A stretch of 64,000 nt of DNA from Pseudomonadota bacterium (lineage in GTDB: Bacteria; Pseudomonadota; Alphaproteobacteria; Sphingomonadales; Sphingomonadaceae). Position numbers and translations under genes: made by a program. Positions 16,205-25,305 of the stretch are shown piece after piece. A model generated the notes under the pieces. That model had not been told where the DNA came from. It ran no database searches and saw only the letters and a program-made list of their open reading frames with translations. The stretch is from positions 1 through 64,000 of the forward strand of contig JAEXLC010000180.1 in NCBI GenBank assembly GCA_023445495.1. The letters run 5' to 3'. How positions within the stretch are numbered: the first letter of the stretch is position 1; every line of letters begins with the position of its first letter.

Positions 16205-17488
16205 TTAGCGCTGGCCGACCGGCACGTAATCGCGCTGCGTCGGGCCCGTGTAGAGCTGACGCGGGCGGCCGATCTTCTGCTCGGGATCCGAGATCATCTC
16301 GTTCCACTGCGCGACCCAGCCGACGGTGCGGGCAAGGGCGAAGAGCGCGGTGAACATCGTGGTCGGGAAGCCGATCGCCGAGAGGATGACGCCCGAGTAG
16401 AAGTCGACGTTCGGGAACAGCTTCTTCTCGATGAAGTACGGATCGTTGAGCGCCATTTCCTCGAGCTGCAGGGCAACCTCGAAGACCGGATCGTTGACCT
16501 TGAGCGCGTCGAACACTTCGCGCACGGTCTTCTGCATCACGGTCGCGCGCGGATCGTAGTTCTTGTAGACACGGTGGCCGAAGCCCATCAGGCGGAACGG
16601 ATCGTTCTTGTCCTTGGCGCGGGCGATGTACTCGGGGATGCGCTCCGGACGGCCGATCTCGCGCAGCATGTTGAGCGCCGCTTCGTTGGCGCCGCCATGC
16701 GCCGGGCCCCACAGGCAGGCGATGCCGGCGGCGATGCAGGCGAACGGGTTCGCGCCCGACGAACCGGCAAGGCGCACGGTCGAGGTCGAGGCGTTCTGCT
16801 CGTGATCGGCATGGAGGATGAAGATACGGTCCATCGCCTTCTCGACGACCGGGTTCACCTCATATTCTTCCGCAGGCACGCCGAAGGTCATGCGCAGGAA
16901 GTTGCCGGTGTAGCTGAGCTTGTTGTCCGGATAGAGGAAGGGCTGGCCGACCGAGTACTTGTAGGCCATCGCCGCGATCGTCGGCATCTTGGCGATCAGG
17001 CGATGCGACGCGATCATGCGCTGCTTCGGATCGGTGATGTCGGTCGAATCGTGGTAGAAGGCCGAAAGCGCGCCGGCGACGCCGCACATCACGGCCATCG
17101 GGTGCGCATCGCGACGGAAGCCGCGATAGAAGGTCGCCAGCTGCTCGTGCAGCATGGTGTGGCGGGTGATCGTGTTCTCGAACGCGTCGAGCTCGCCCTG
17201 GTTCGGCAGCTCGCCGTTCAGGAGGAGATAGGCCACTTCCATGAAGCTCGACTGCTCGGCGAGCTGGCCGATCGGATAGCCGCGGTGGAGCAGGATGCCC
17301 TCGTCGCCATCGATATAGGTCAGGCCCGATTCGCACGACGCGGTCGAGGTGAAGCCGGGGTCATAGGTGAACTTGCCGGTCTGCCCATAGAGCTTGCGGA
17401 TGTCGATGACGTCCGGTCCGACGCTGCCCGAAAGGATAGGATACTCAACATCCTTTCCCGGAACCTGCAGCTTCGCGGTGTCGCTCAT
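16205..17488 (-). CDS. gltA: Citrate synthase (type II)
   Basis: A 427-residue enzyme condensing acetyl-CoA and oxaloacetate to citrate. The length and the conserved segments [24 protein letters not shown] and FYSG fit the hexameric Gram-negative type. The start ATG at 17488 gives MSDTAKLQV. It lies 33 bp downstream of gltX on the same strand, so the two are probably co-transcribed, with a strong hairpin after the stop. Confidence 0.97.
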   Translation of the reverse strand: MSDTAKLQVPGKDVEYPILSGSVGPDVIDIRKLYGQTGKFTYDPGFTSTASCESGLTYIDGDEGILLHRGYPIGQLAEQSSFMEVAYLLLNGELPNQGELDAFENTITRHTMLHEQLATFYRGFRRDAHPMAVMCGVAGALSAFYHDSTDITDPKQRMIASHRLIAKMPTIAAMAYKYSVGQPFLYPDNKLSYTGNFLRMTFGVPAEEYEVNPVVEKAMDRIFILHADHEQNASTSTVRLAGSSGANPFACIAAGIACLWGPAHGGANEAALNMLREIGRPERIPEYIARAKDKNDPFRLMGFGHRVYKNYDPRATVMQKTVREVFDALKVNDPVFEVALQLEEMALNDPYFIEKKLFPNVDFYSGVILSAIGFPTTMFTALFALARTVGWVAQWNEMISDPEQKIGRPRQLYTGPTQRDYVPVGQR

Positions 17489-17521
17489 AAACGTCGTCCT
17501 ATGTTTGGGCCGGGCCTGGGA

Positions 17522-18949
17522 TCAGGCCGGCACGGTCATCTGGTCTGCGATGCGAGCCAGGCTCTCTTCGCGTCCAAGCAGCGCTAGGACGTCAAAGATG
17601 CCCGGAGATGTCCGCCGCCCGGTGAGTGCCGCGCGCAGAGGCTGCGCAGCCGCACCGAGCTTGACACCCGCATCTTCCGCAACGGTGCGTACCGCTGCTT
17701 CGAGCGCTTCCGTATCCCAGCTTTCCACGCCGTCAAGCGCGGTATGCAACTGGGCGAGAAGCGCTCGCGCGTCGCCCTCTAGCAGAGCCTTTGCACCCTC
17801 GTCCAATTCCAGTGGGCGAGTGCGAAAAAGGAAGCCTGCTCCCTCGGCGAGTTCGAGGAGATTCGCGGCGCGCGGCTTCAGTGCCGCCATGCTGCGGCGC
17901 AGAAGATCGCTCTGCGATTCCGAAAGTTCGAAACCGAGTCGCTGGGCGACCAGCTCGGCCAGCCGCGCATCGTCCGACGCGCGGATATAATGGCCGTTGA
18001 GGCTCTCGAGCTTCTTGAGGTCGAAGCGCGACGGGCTGCGGCCGACACCGGACAGCTCGAACCACTCGATCGCCTGTTCGCGGCTGATGATCTCGTCGTC
18101 GCCATGCCCCCAGCCGAGGCGGAGGAGATAGTTGGACAGCGCCTCGGGCAGGATGCCGAGCTGGTCGCGATATTCGTCGACCGCCACCGCGTTCTTCCGC
18201 TTCGACATCTTGGTGCCGTCCGGATTGAAGATCAGCGGGATGTGCGCGTATTCGGGCTCTTCCCAGCCCATCGCGCGATAGATCGGCAGCTGGCGGAAGG
18301 CGTTGTTCAGGTGATCGTCGCCGCGGATCACATGGGTCACGCCCATGTCGTGATCGTCGACCACCACCGCGAGCATATAGGTCGGCGTGCCGTCCGAGCG
18401 GAGCAGGACGAGATCGTCGAGCTCGGCGTTGTTGACCGTCACGGGCCCCTGGACATGATCCTCGATCGTCACCGCGCCTTCGCGCGGCGCCTTGAGGCGG
18501 ATGACGAAGGGCGCGCCCTCGGGGGCCTCGCTCTCGTCGCGGTCGCGCCAGCGGCCGTCATAGCGCAGCGGCTGCTTGTTCGCCTTCTGCTCGGCGCGCA
18601 TCGCCTCGAGCTCCTCGGCGGTGGCGAAGCACTTATAGGCATGACCGTTGGCGAGCATCTCGCGGGCGACTTCGGCGTGCCGCGCGGCGCGCGAGAACTG
18701 ATAGACTTCCTCGCCGTCCCAATCGAGGTTCAGCCAGCGCATCCCGTCGAGGATCGCGGCGATCGCCGGCTCGGTCGAGCGGGCGCGATCGGTGTCCTCG
18801 ATGCGCAGCAGGAACTTGCCGCCGTGATGGCGGGCGAACAGCAGGTTGAACAGGGCAGTGCGCGCACCGCCGATGTGAAGGAAACCCGTAGGCGACGGCG
18901 CGAACCGCGTGACAACCTGTTTCGCACCCGTATCAGATGTTGCGCCCAA
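17522..18949 (-). CDS. gltX: Glutamyl-tRNA synthetase
   Basis: A 475-residue class I synthetase for glutamate. The HIGH-type motif is HIGG at residues 25-28 within [15 protein letters not shown], and the KMSKS-type loop is [10 protein letters not shown]. The start is not obvious: the frame opens at a GTG at 19021, but a TTG at 18949 is preceded by a good GGGAG site 9 bases upstream and gives the normal length, with 12 residues before VVTRF. It is followed by gltA and is divergent from comEC. Confidence 0.95.
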   Translation of the reverse strand: MGATSDTGAKQVVTRFAPSPTGFLHIGGARTALFNLLFARHHGGKFLLRIEDTDRARSTEPAIAAILDGMRWLNLDWDGEEVYQFSRAARHAEVAREMLANGHAYKCFATAEELEAMRAEQKANKQPLRYDGRWRDRDESEAPEGAPFVIRLKAPREGAVTIEDHVQGPVTVNNAELDDLVLLRSDGTPTYMLAVVVDDHDMGVTHVIRGDDHLNNAFRQLPIYRAMGWEEPEYAHIPLIFNPDGTKMSKRKNAVAVDEYRDQLGILPEALSNYLLRLGWGHGDDEIISREQAIEWFELSGVGRSPSRFDLKKLESLNGHYIRASDDARLAELVAQRLGFELSESQSDLLRRSMAALKPRAANLLELAEGAGFLFRTRPLELDEGAKALLEGDARALLAQLHTALDGVESWDTEALEAAVRTVAEDAGVKLGAAAQPLRAALTGRRTSPGIFDVLALLGREESLARIADQMTVPA

Positions 18950-19019
18950 CCGAGCTTGCTCCCAAACTGTGTTTTCGATGGCCCATTCAGCCACCGAGGG
19001 CGCCCCTAGCACGGGGTTC

Positions 19020-19044
19020 ACCTCCCTTCAAATGGGGGGAGGGG
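19020..19044. repeat. Degenerate family C palindrome at the comEC start
   Basis: CCTCCCTT and GGGGGGAGGGG arms around a short CAAAT loop, recalling the family C unit. Its right arm may serve as the ribosome-binding site for comEC. Confidence 0.4.
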
Positions 19045-19046
19045 CG

Positions 19047-21164
19047 GTGTTTCGCCATATCGGTGCGACAATCGAGCACTGGCTGGAAGCCGAGCGCGCG
19101 CAATTGCCGCTCTGGCTGCCGGTGGCGCTGGGCGGCGGGATCACCGCCTGGTTCCTGTTGCCCGACGCGCCGCGCTGGATCGGCTTCCTGCTTCTGTCGG
19201 GCGCGATTGCGGTGCTGGGGCTGGCCTTGCCGGGGCGGTTGGGACGGGCGTTGCTACTAGGCGGGCTTGCGATGGCGGCGGGCTGCGCGCTGATCTGGTG
19301 GCGAGCGGAACGGGTTGCGGCACCGGTGCTGGCCCGGCCCGCGGTGGTGGAGATCAGCGGCCGCGTGGTGCGGGTGGAGCGGATGCCGGCGCGTGACGTG
19401 GTGCGGGTGACATTGCTGCCGGGGCGCAGCGACCTCCCGCCGCGAGTGCGCGTGAACCTCGAGACGCGGGATGTGCCTGCCGGGCTGGCGCCCGATGCGG
19501 TGGTGAAGCTGCGCGCGCGACTGATGCCGCCGGCCGAAGCTGCGGTGCCGGGCGGCTATGATTTCGCCCGGACCGCATGGTTTGCCGGACTGGGCGCGAC
19601 CGGCAAGGGCTTTGATCCCGTCGAGGTGGTGACCCCCGCCAGAGCGGCGGGCGCGGATCTGCGGGCATCGCTTTCGGCGCATATCCAGTCGCGACTGGAG
19701 GGCAGTGCCGGCGGCATCGCCAGTGCGCTCGCCACCGGCGACCAGGGCGCGATCGCGGAAGCCGATGTAGAGGCGATGCAGCGCTCCGGCCTCGCGCACC
19801 TGCTGTCGGTAAGCGGGTTGCATGTGACGGCAGTGACCGCGGCGGCGATGCTGCTGGTGCTCAAGCTCCTCGCGCTGAGCCCGGCCCTGGCGCTGCGCTG
19901 GCGCCTGCCCCTTGTCGCGGCGGGTGCGGGGGCGCTGGCGGCGATCGGCTATACCCTGCTCACCGGCGCCGAGGTGCCGACGATCCGCTCCTGCGTTGCC
20001 GCCCTGCTGGTGCTGCTCGCGCTGAGCCTTGGGCGGGAGGCGATCACGCTGCGGCTGGTCGCGGCGGGCGCGATGATCGTGCTGCTGCTCTGGCCCGAGG
20101 CGCTGGCGGGGGCGAGCTTCCAGCTGAGCTTCGCTGCGGTGACCGCGATCGTCGCGCTGCATGAGAGCCCGTTGATGCAGCGCTGGTTCGGCAAGCGCGA
20201 GGAGGGGCGGGTCGCGGCGCTGCTGCGCGGGATCGGCTCGCTGCTGCTGACGGGCGTCGCGGTGGAACTCGCGCTGATGCCGATTGGCCTGTTCCATTTC
20301 CATCAGGCGGGCCTCTATGGCGCGCTCGCCAATATCGTCGCGATCCCGCTGACCACCTTCGTGGTGATGCCGCTCGAGGCGCTGGCACTGCTGCTCGATG
20401 TGGTCGGGCTTGGCTGGCCCGCCTGGTGGCTGACCGAGCAGGCGCTGCACCTGCTGCTCTGGATCGCGCGGACCACAGCCGCGGCGCCGGGGGCGGTCGC
20501 GGCGTTCCCGACCATGCCGGGCGGCGCCTTTGCATTGATGGTCGCGGGCGGGCTGTGGATCGCCTTGTGGCGGAGCCGCGTGCGCTGGGCGGGAGCGGCG
20601 CCGCTGGTTGCCGGGCTTGCCTGGATGCTCGCCACGCCGGCGCCGGACCTGATCGTGACCGGCGACGGACGGCATGTCGCGATCCGCATGGCCGATGGCA
20701 GCATGGCGCTGCTGCGCGACAGAGCCGGAGACTATACCCGCGACATGCTTGCCGAGACCGGGGGCAGCGATGCCGAGCCGGCTGCCCTGTCCGACCAGCC
20801 GGGCGCCGCCTGCAGTCTCGATCTGTGTCTGATCGAGCATCGCGCCGGGGGTCGCGTCTGGCGGGTCGCGGCGACGCGGAGCCCTTATGTCCTGCCCTGG
20901 GCGGAGTTCACTGCGCTGTGCCGCAAGGTCGATGTGATGATAAGCGACCGGCGTCTGCCGGCGGGCTGCGCGCCGCGCTGGCTCAAGCTCGACCGGCCGC
21001 AGCTGGCGAGAACGGGCGGCGTGGCGATCGCCTTTGCCAGCGGACGGGTGACGATGGTGCGCGGGGCCGGCCGGCATCCATGGGTGAATCCGTCGCGGGT
21101 GCAGCCGGACTATGTGCCGGAACCGGGAATTGCCCCTGTCCGGACACGAAATCGCTGGCGTTGA
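19047..21164 (+). CDS. comEC: ComEC/Rec2-type DNA uptake channel
   Basis: Polytopic membrane protein of about 705 residues. The N-terminal ComEC domain (OB-like, containing VVEISGRVVRVERMP) is followed by a competence domain with many membrane helices and the hallmark HLLSVSGLHVTAVTAA. The C-terminal lactamase-like part is short and lacks the HxHxDH metal motif, so nuclease activity is doubtful. It may pass single-stranded DNA during transformation. The start is uncertain: GTG at 19047 follows GGAGGGG and begins near the conserved HWLEAERAQL, whereas ATGs at 19032 and 18978 read through a repeat. Divergent from gltX. Confidence 0.88.
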   Translation: MFRHIGATIEHWLEAERAQLPLWLPVALGGGITAWFLLPDAPRWIGFLLLSGAIAVLGLALPGRLGRALLLGGLAMAAGCALIWWRAERVAAPVLARPAVVEISGRVVRVERMPARDVVRVTLLPGRSDLPPRVRVNLETRDVPAGLAPDAVVKLRARLMPPAEAAVPGGYDFARTAWFAGLGATGKGFDPVEVVTPARAAGADLRASLSAHIQSRLEGSAGGIASALATGDQGAIAEADVEAMQRSGLAHLLSVSGLHVTAVTAAAMLLVLKLLALSPALALRWRLPLVAAGAGALAAIGYTLLTGAEVPTIRSCVAALLVLLALSLGREAITLRLVAAGAMIVLLLWPEALAGASFQLSFAAVTAIVALHESPLMQRWFGKREEGRVAALLRGIGSLLLTGVAVELALMPIGLFHFHQAGLYGALANIVAIPLTTFVVMPLEALALLLDVVGLGWPAWWLTEQALHLLLWIARTTAAAPGAVAAFPTMPGGAFALMVAGGLWIALWRSRVRWAGAAPLVAGLAWMLATPAPDLIVTGDGRHVAIRMADGSMALLRDRAGDYTRDMLAETGGSDAEPAALSDQPGAACSLDLCLIEHRAGGRVWRVAATRSPYVLPWAEFTALCRKVDVMISDRRLPAGCAPRWLKLDRPQLARTGGVAIAFASGRVTMVRGAGRHPWVNPSRVQPDYVPEPGIAPVRTRNRWR

Positions 21165-21190
21165 GCGCTGGCCGGGGCTCTCCTTCGTCC

Positions 21191-21886
21191 ATGATGCGAG
21201 CACCCAAGAAAAGCGACACGATCGAAGTGCGGCTGCCCCACGCCGTGAAGCGCGCCTTCATGGAGCAGTGCCGGTCCGAAGGGCGGACGGCCAGCGATGT
21301 GGTGCGCGGCTTTGTCGAGGATCGGCTGGCCAGGGAGGCGCCGCCGCCGGCCCTGCTGCGTCGTTGGTGCCGGCCGGTCGCCGCGGCGGCGATGATCGGG
21401 GCGATCGGGCTGGCCATGCCATCCGCCGTGACTGCCGCGCCCGATTTCCGGCCGAGCTATGCCGCGTTCGACCGCAACCATGATGGGGTGCTTACCCCGG
21501 ACGAATTCGGCCCGAAGCGTGCCGAACCGCGCATCGGGTGCGGGGAGCACCGGGTGATGGCGCTGCCGCTGCGCCGGGCCTCGATGCCCGAGGTGCGCGG
21601 GCTGCGGCCTTTCGCCGTTTCTGCAGCCGATTTCGCGCTGGCCAAGGCCGATGCGAACAAGGACGGCAAGGTCAGCTTCGCCGAATTCGCGGCGCACCGC
21701 CTCAAGATATTCCGCGCCGGCTTCGACCTGCTCGACGCCAATCATGACGGCACGCTTTCGCCCGCCGAATATGCTGCCGCCTGGAACCTGTTCCGGTTCA
21801 TGGGACAGCAGCCCGATGTCGCGCCGTTCCAGGAACTCGACCACAATGGCGACGGCAGGGTCGCCTGGGCCGAGTTCCTGGCCTGA
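21191..21886 (+). CDS. Ribbon-helix-helix / membrane / four EF-hand fusion protein
   Basis: A 231-residue protein with an unusual domain order. Residues 9-47 (DTIEVRLPHAVKRAFMEQC, then SEGRTASDVVRGFVEDRLA) resemble a ribbon-helix-helix DNA-binding unit. Residues 61-83 are hydrophobic (one membrane helix or internal signal). After that come four canonical calcium loops of DxNxDGxxxxxE form near 94, 153, 182 and 217. The EF-hands would face the periplasm if the helix spans the membrane. A membrane-tethered calcium-responsive regulator is one reading; a mere EF-hand exoprotein with a chance N-terminus is another. The gene is 26 bp after comEC and convergent with lexA. Confidence 0.72.
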   Translation: MMRAPKKSDTIEVRLPHAVKRAFMEQCRSEGRTASDVVRGFVEDRLAREAPPPALLRRWCRPVAAAAMIGAIGLAMPSAVTAAPDFRPSYAAFDRNHDGVLTPDEFGPKRAEPRIGCGEHRVMALPLRRASMPEVRGLRPFAVSAADFALAKADANKDGKVSFAEFAAHRLKIFRAGFDLLDANHDGTLSPAEYAAAWNLFRFMGQQPDVAPFQELDHNGDGRVAWAEFLA

Positions 21887-21889
21887 GCC

Positions 21890-22588
21890 TCAATACTTGC
21901 GGAGCAGACCAGCCAGCCGGCCCTGCACGCGGACCTGATCGGGGCGGTAGCGCTGGGCGTTGTAATCGCGGTTCGCCGGATCGAGCCGGATCATCGCGCC
22001 TTCCTTGCGGAAATACTTCAGCGTCGCCTCGGCATCGTCGATCAGCGCCACGACGATCTCGCCGTCACGCGCCGTCTCGGTACGGCGGATCAGTGCATAG
22101 TCGCCGTCGAGAATGCCTGCCTCCACCATCGAATCGCCGGCCACTTCGAGCGCATAATGTTCCCCCGAGCCCAGCAAGGCTGCCGGGACCGGGAGCATCG
22201 ACGAGCCTTCCAGCGCCTCGATCGGGGTACCCGCGGCGATGCGGCCGTGGAGCGGAATCTCGATCACATCGTTCGCGGGAGATGGCAGGGGCGTGGTGGG
22301 GGAGGGATTTGAGCCGGCCACTGCGGGGGCGGCGGACTTGGCGCCAGCAGCGGTCGCCGGCTTGGTATCGCCGCGTTCGGGCATGCGCAGCACTTCGAGC
22401 GCGCGGGCGCGGTTGGGCAGGCGGCGGATGAACTCGCGCTCCTCCAGCGCCGAGATCAGCCGATGCACCCCCGACTTCGACTTGAGATCGAGCGCTTCCT
22501 TCATTTCCTCGAACGAAGGCGAGACACCGGTCTCGGCAAGCCGATCGGCAATGAAGCAGATGAGCTCGTGCTGCTTGCGCGTGAGCAT
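21890..22588 (-). CDS. lexA: LexA repressor of the SOS response
   Basis: A 232-residue repressor-protease. The N-terminal winged helix covers residues 1-65 ([29 protein letters not shown]). The self-cleavage bond is Ala119-Gly120 in [10 protein letters not shown], the catalytic serine is S153 (GDSM) and the lysine is K191 (ATLKYF). The linker between domains is about 40 residues, longer than in E. coli, as usual in sphingomonads. A GTTC-N7-GTTC box lies 19 bp upstream, so the gene should repress itself. It lies 58 bp downstream of moeA on the same strand. Confidence 0.96.
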   Translation of the reverse strand: MLTRKQHELICFIADRLAETGVSPSFEEMKEALDLKSKSGVHRLISALEEREFIRRLPNRARALEVLRMPERGDTKPATAAGAKSAAPAVAGSNPSPTTPLPSPANDVIEIPLHGRIAAGTPIEALEGSSMLPVPAALLGSGEHYALEVAGDSMVEAGILDGDYALIRRTETARDGEIVVALIDDAEATLKYFRKEGAMIRLDPANRDYNAQRYRPDQVRVQGRLAGLLRKY

Positions 22589-22606
22589 CCGGTTTCTCCT
22601 GGCGTG

Positions 22607-22621
22607 GAACAGACTGCGAAC
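22607..22621 (-). promoter_or_regulatory. LexA (SOS) box
   Basis: On the minus strand the sequence is GTTCGCAGTCTGTTC, a perfect match to the alphaproteobacterial direct-repeat LexA site GTTC-N7-GTTC. It lies between moeA and lexA and marks lexA autoregulation. Confidence 0.85.
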
Positions 22622-22646
22622 GTTTATGCAATGTTCCGCGCGCTTG

Positions 22647-23834
22647 TCAAGCGATGTCGAGGATTTCCGCCGAGTCGCCCGTTTTCGCCTCCGGAGCCCC
22701 GGCCGGGCGCACGATCAGGCAGGTCGCCCGCGCCAGCGTGCGCAGCATCGAGCTGTCCTGGATCGTCGCGGCAAAGGCGCGGCCCCCGACCAGCTCGGCG
22801 CGGAGATAGTCGGCCCGCGCCCCCGTCGCCGGCAGCGGCTCGCCCAGTGGCACCACCCGGCTGCGCGGCAAGGGATCCGCCGCCCCCGCCAGATGCGCGA
22901 CCAGCGGCCGCACGAACAGCGTGGCGGTGGCGAACACCGACACCGGATTGCCGGGCAGGCCGAGCAGCATTGCCTCGCCCAGCCGTCCCGCCATCATCGG
23001 CTTGCCCGGGCGCAGGGCGATCTTCCAGAAATCGATCTCCGCCCCCGCTGCGAGCAGCGCTGGACGGACCAGGTCACGATCGCCGACCGAGGCGCCGCCG
23101 GTGGTGACGAGCAGATCGCAATCGAGCCCGCGGAACGCCGCCTCAAGCGCGTCCTGGCGATCGGGGAGGATGCCGAGGTCGATCAGCTCGACCGGCAGGT
23201 CGGCCAGCATCGCGGCGAGCAGCAGCCGGTTAGTCTCGGGGATCTGGTCCGGCCCGAGTGGCGCGCCGGGCGCGACCAGCTCGTCGCCGGTGGAGAGCAA
23301 AGCCACCCGAACCCTGCGGCGGACGGGCAGGGTGGCGTGGCCGGCCAGCGCGGCTAGCGCGAGGGCGGCGGGGGTGATCCGCGCTCCGGCGCGGAGCAAC
23401 ACATCGCCCTCGCCGAAATCGAGCCCGCGCGCACGGACATTGCTGCCGAGGCGCAGCGGGCCTTCGCCGGCAAGGATAAGGCGGACGCCCTCCCGCGCCG
23501 CTTCCTCCTGGACGAGGATCGTGTCGGCGCCGGGCGGCAACGGGGCGCCGGTGAAGATGCGGACGGCCTGCCCCGGGGCGACCGCGCCGGCAAAACCGCG
23601 CCCGGCGGCGCTCTCGCCGATCACCTCCCACGGGCCGGGCAGGTCGGCGAAGCGGATCGCATAGCCGTCCATCGCCGACAGGGCGGAGGCGGGCTGGGTG
23701 CGGCGGGCGAGGATGTCGCGCGCGGTCCAGCGCCCGGCAGCCAGGGCGATCGGCACCTCCTCCTCGGCGAGCGGGGCGGCGCGCGCGAACAGGCGCTGCT
23801 GGGCTTCGGCGACGGGGAGAAGGGCGGCGGCCAT
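22647..23834 (-). CDS. moeA: Molybdopterin molybdotransferase MoeA
   Basis: A 395-residue enzyme inserting molybdate into adenylylated molybdopterin. Landmarks are SAMDGYAIR near residue 53, [18 protein letters not shown], the [11 protein letters not shown] nucleotide-type loop and [14 protein letters not shown]. Length is normal. It lies upstream of lexA. In related genomes moeA commonly follows moaC and the trp genes directly, whereas here moaC is 7.9 kb away (31739), with unrelated genes between. Confidence 0.95.
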   Translation of the reverse strand: MAAALLPVAEAQQRLFARAAPLAEEEVPIALAAGRWTARDILARRTQPASALSAMDGYAIRFADLPGPWEVIGESAAGRGFAGAVAPGQAVRIFTGAPLPPGADTILVQEEAAREGVRLILAGEGPLRLGSNVRARGLDFGEGDVLLRAGARITPAALALAALAGHATLPVRRRVRVALLSTGDELVAPGAPLGPDQIPETNRLLLAAMLADLPVELIDLGILPDRQDALEAAFRGLDCDLLVTTGGASVGDRDLVRPALLAAGAEIDFWKIALRPGKPMMAGRLGEAMLLGLPGNPVSVFATATLFVRPLVAHLAGAADPLPRSRVVPLGEPLPATGARADYLRAELVGGRAFAATIQDSSMLRTLARATCLIVRPAGAPEAKTGDSAEILDIA

Positions 23835-23880
23835 GGTTGGTGCCTAGGGCAAGCGGGCGGGGGTGCGCCAGCCTTGCGCC

Positions 23881-24495
23881 TCAAACCACGATGTAGCGAC
23901 TGAAATCATAGCCGCGGCAGTTGTTCTTCGGGTTCGTCGGATCGGCGAGCTTCGCATCGAGCTCGGGCACGGACTCGCGGACGACCCGCGCGACCTCGTC
24001 CCGATCGAATGCGACGTTTCGGGAGCCGATCACGCGGCCCTTCTCGTCCTTGACGGTCATCGTGAAGCTGCCTGCGGACCACAAGGCGCGATTGAGATCG
24101 CGATTCTGGCTCTGCATATATTGCAGGTTTCCGCCGAAGTGCATGACGAGGAGCTGCGGCCCGGATTCGATCCGCCGCGCTTCGCCGCCCGCCATGGCGA
24201 TCCACAGCTGCGGCTTGGCGCGCTTCTTCCGGGTGGGCACGAAGATGTTGAACAGGTCCGGGGTGTCGGACGAAAGCGCGCCATCGGCATAGAGAAGGTC
24301 AACGATATTGGGGAAGGGGGTGGAGGCCGAGTCCCATCCGATCCGCAAATAGCCGCCGCGCTTCCTGGCCTCGGGCCCGGTCCCTTCGACGGACTGGATC
24401 AGCTGATAGTGGCGCCCGCCAAGATCTCGTTCGACGCTGCAATCCCAGCCGATGATATCGCCGGGCAATGCCAGCGCGACCAATAATGACCACAT
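23881..24495 (-). CDS. Unknown secreted protein
   Basis: A 204-residue protein. The ATG at 24495 has a good GGAGG site and starts a short signal-like segment (MWSLLVALALPGDIIG). An upstream start at 24582 would bury it. The mature part has two cysteines (GWDCSVE near the N-terminus and NNCRGYD near the C-terminus) that could pair, and is a mix of beta strands. I do not recognise a family. It is the first gene of the block between moeA and moaC. Confidence 0.65.
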   Translation of the reverse strand: MWSLLVALALPGDIIGWDCSVERDLGGRHYQLIQSVEGTGPEARKRGGYLRIGWDSASTPFPNIVDLLYADGALSSDTPDLFNIFVPTRKKRAKPQLWIAMAGGEARRIESGPQLLVMHFGGNLQYMQSQNRDLNRALWSAGSFTMTVKDEKGRVIGSRNVAFDRDEVARVVRESVPELDAKLADPTNPKNNCRGYDFSRYIVV

Positions 24496-24625
24496 CGGAC
24501 CCCTCCTTCCGAACTCGCGGCGCTCAAAGCGTTGACCGTCTCGAGGATCGGGAGCGTACATTCGGTTCCGCCTGCTCGACAAGCTGCCGGCCCGTGCGGG
24601 GCGGGCCGGGATGGACGACGTCTTG

Positions 24626-24886
24626 CTAGTGCGCAGGTAGAGGCCGGAGTCTCAACGTCTTGCCGTGTCGCTCAATCCAGGCACGTACACAGGCAGTTGC
24701 GCTGGGTTGGTTGCGGCCCAGGAGGAGCATGGCATCCAGATCATCGAGCGGATCGAGGCGCAGATGGCCCACGCCGCATCGGCGAGCCTGCGCGGCGAGC
24801 GCCCGGATGCTGGCCCAAGATCCCATCGCGACCGGTGACCCGGCATCCTGCGGTGATGCGAGAAGCAATGTCAGGGCACCCAGCAC
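24626..24886 (-). CDS. Small hypothetical protein
   Basis: An 86-residue frame starting with GTG, preceded at 6-base spacing by GGGAG, which supports translation. It opens with a hydrophobic stretch (MLGALTLLLASPQDAG) that could be a signal peptide and ends CVRAWIERHGKTLRLRPLP. Two cysteines. No recognised family. It lies upstream of the 204-residue secreted protein on the same strand, and the two may be one unit. Confidence 0.5.
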   Translation of the reverse strand: MLGALTLLLASPQDAGSPVAMGSWASIRALAAQARRCGVGHLRLDPLDDLDAMLLLGRNQPSATACVRAWIERHGKTLRLRPLPAH

Positions 24887-25101
24887 AGATATCTCCCGCC
24901 AGCCGAGGAAAGGCTGGATAGGGTTTGGATGTGCAGAGGTGATGCGGCACGCGTCCGATTGCCATCGAACCCGGTTTCGATACGGGGCATCGCCGCCGTC
25001 CAGTTGCGCCAGGCAGCTGAACGGCGGCCAAGTCTATCCAGGCCCGATGAGATTGCTACCGCCGGCCAGGTCTATCGGTGTCGCCAGGTCTGTGGAACGG
25101 A

Positions 25102-25305
25102 TTACAGCAGGAACCACTTGTTCGCGCTTTCGGCATAGATCGCATTGATCGAGCCACCGGCGGGCAGCGATGTTGGCAGCGCGGACGTATCGCCCCAGGA
25201 TCCGCCGGCATAGGCGATGGTCGTGATCGGCTTGCTCGTTACCAGCGAAAGCCGCCTGCCCGGGATCGGCGGGCGTGAGACCATGTCGAGCTGAAAATAG
25301 GGCGT
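25102..25305 (-). pseudogene. Detached C-terminal piece of the beta-helix gene (frameshift)
   Basis: Reading the adjacent frame from about 25305 gives a sensible continuation (PYFQLDMVSRPPIPGRRLSL...) that ends NAIYAESANKWFLL at the TAA at 25102. The main gene instead ends in a low-quality arginine/serine tail. One extra base in the CCC run near 25306 would join the two into one protein. It is either a real frameshift mutation, a programmed slip or a sequencing error. Confidence 0.6.

Noticed and set aside
19047..21164. An active nuclease domain in ComEC
   Set aside because: The C-terminal part lacks the HxHxDH metal motif of a lactamase fold, so only the channel part can be claimed.
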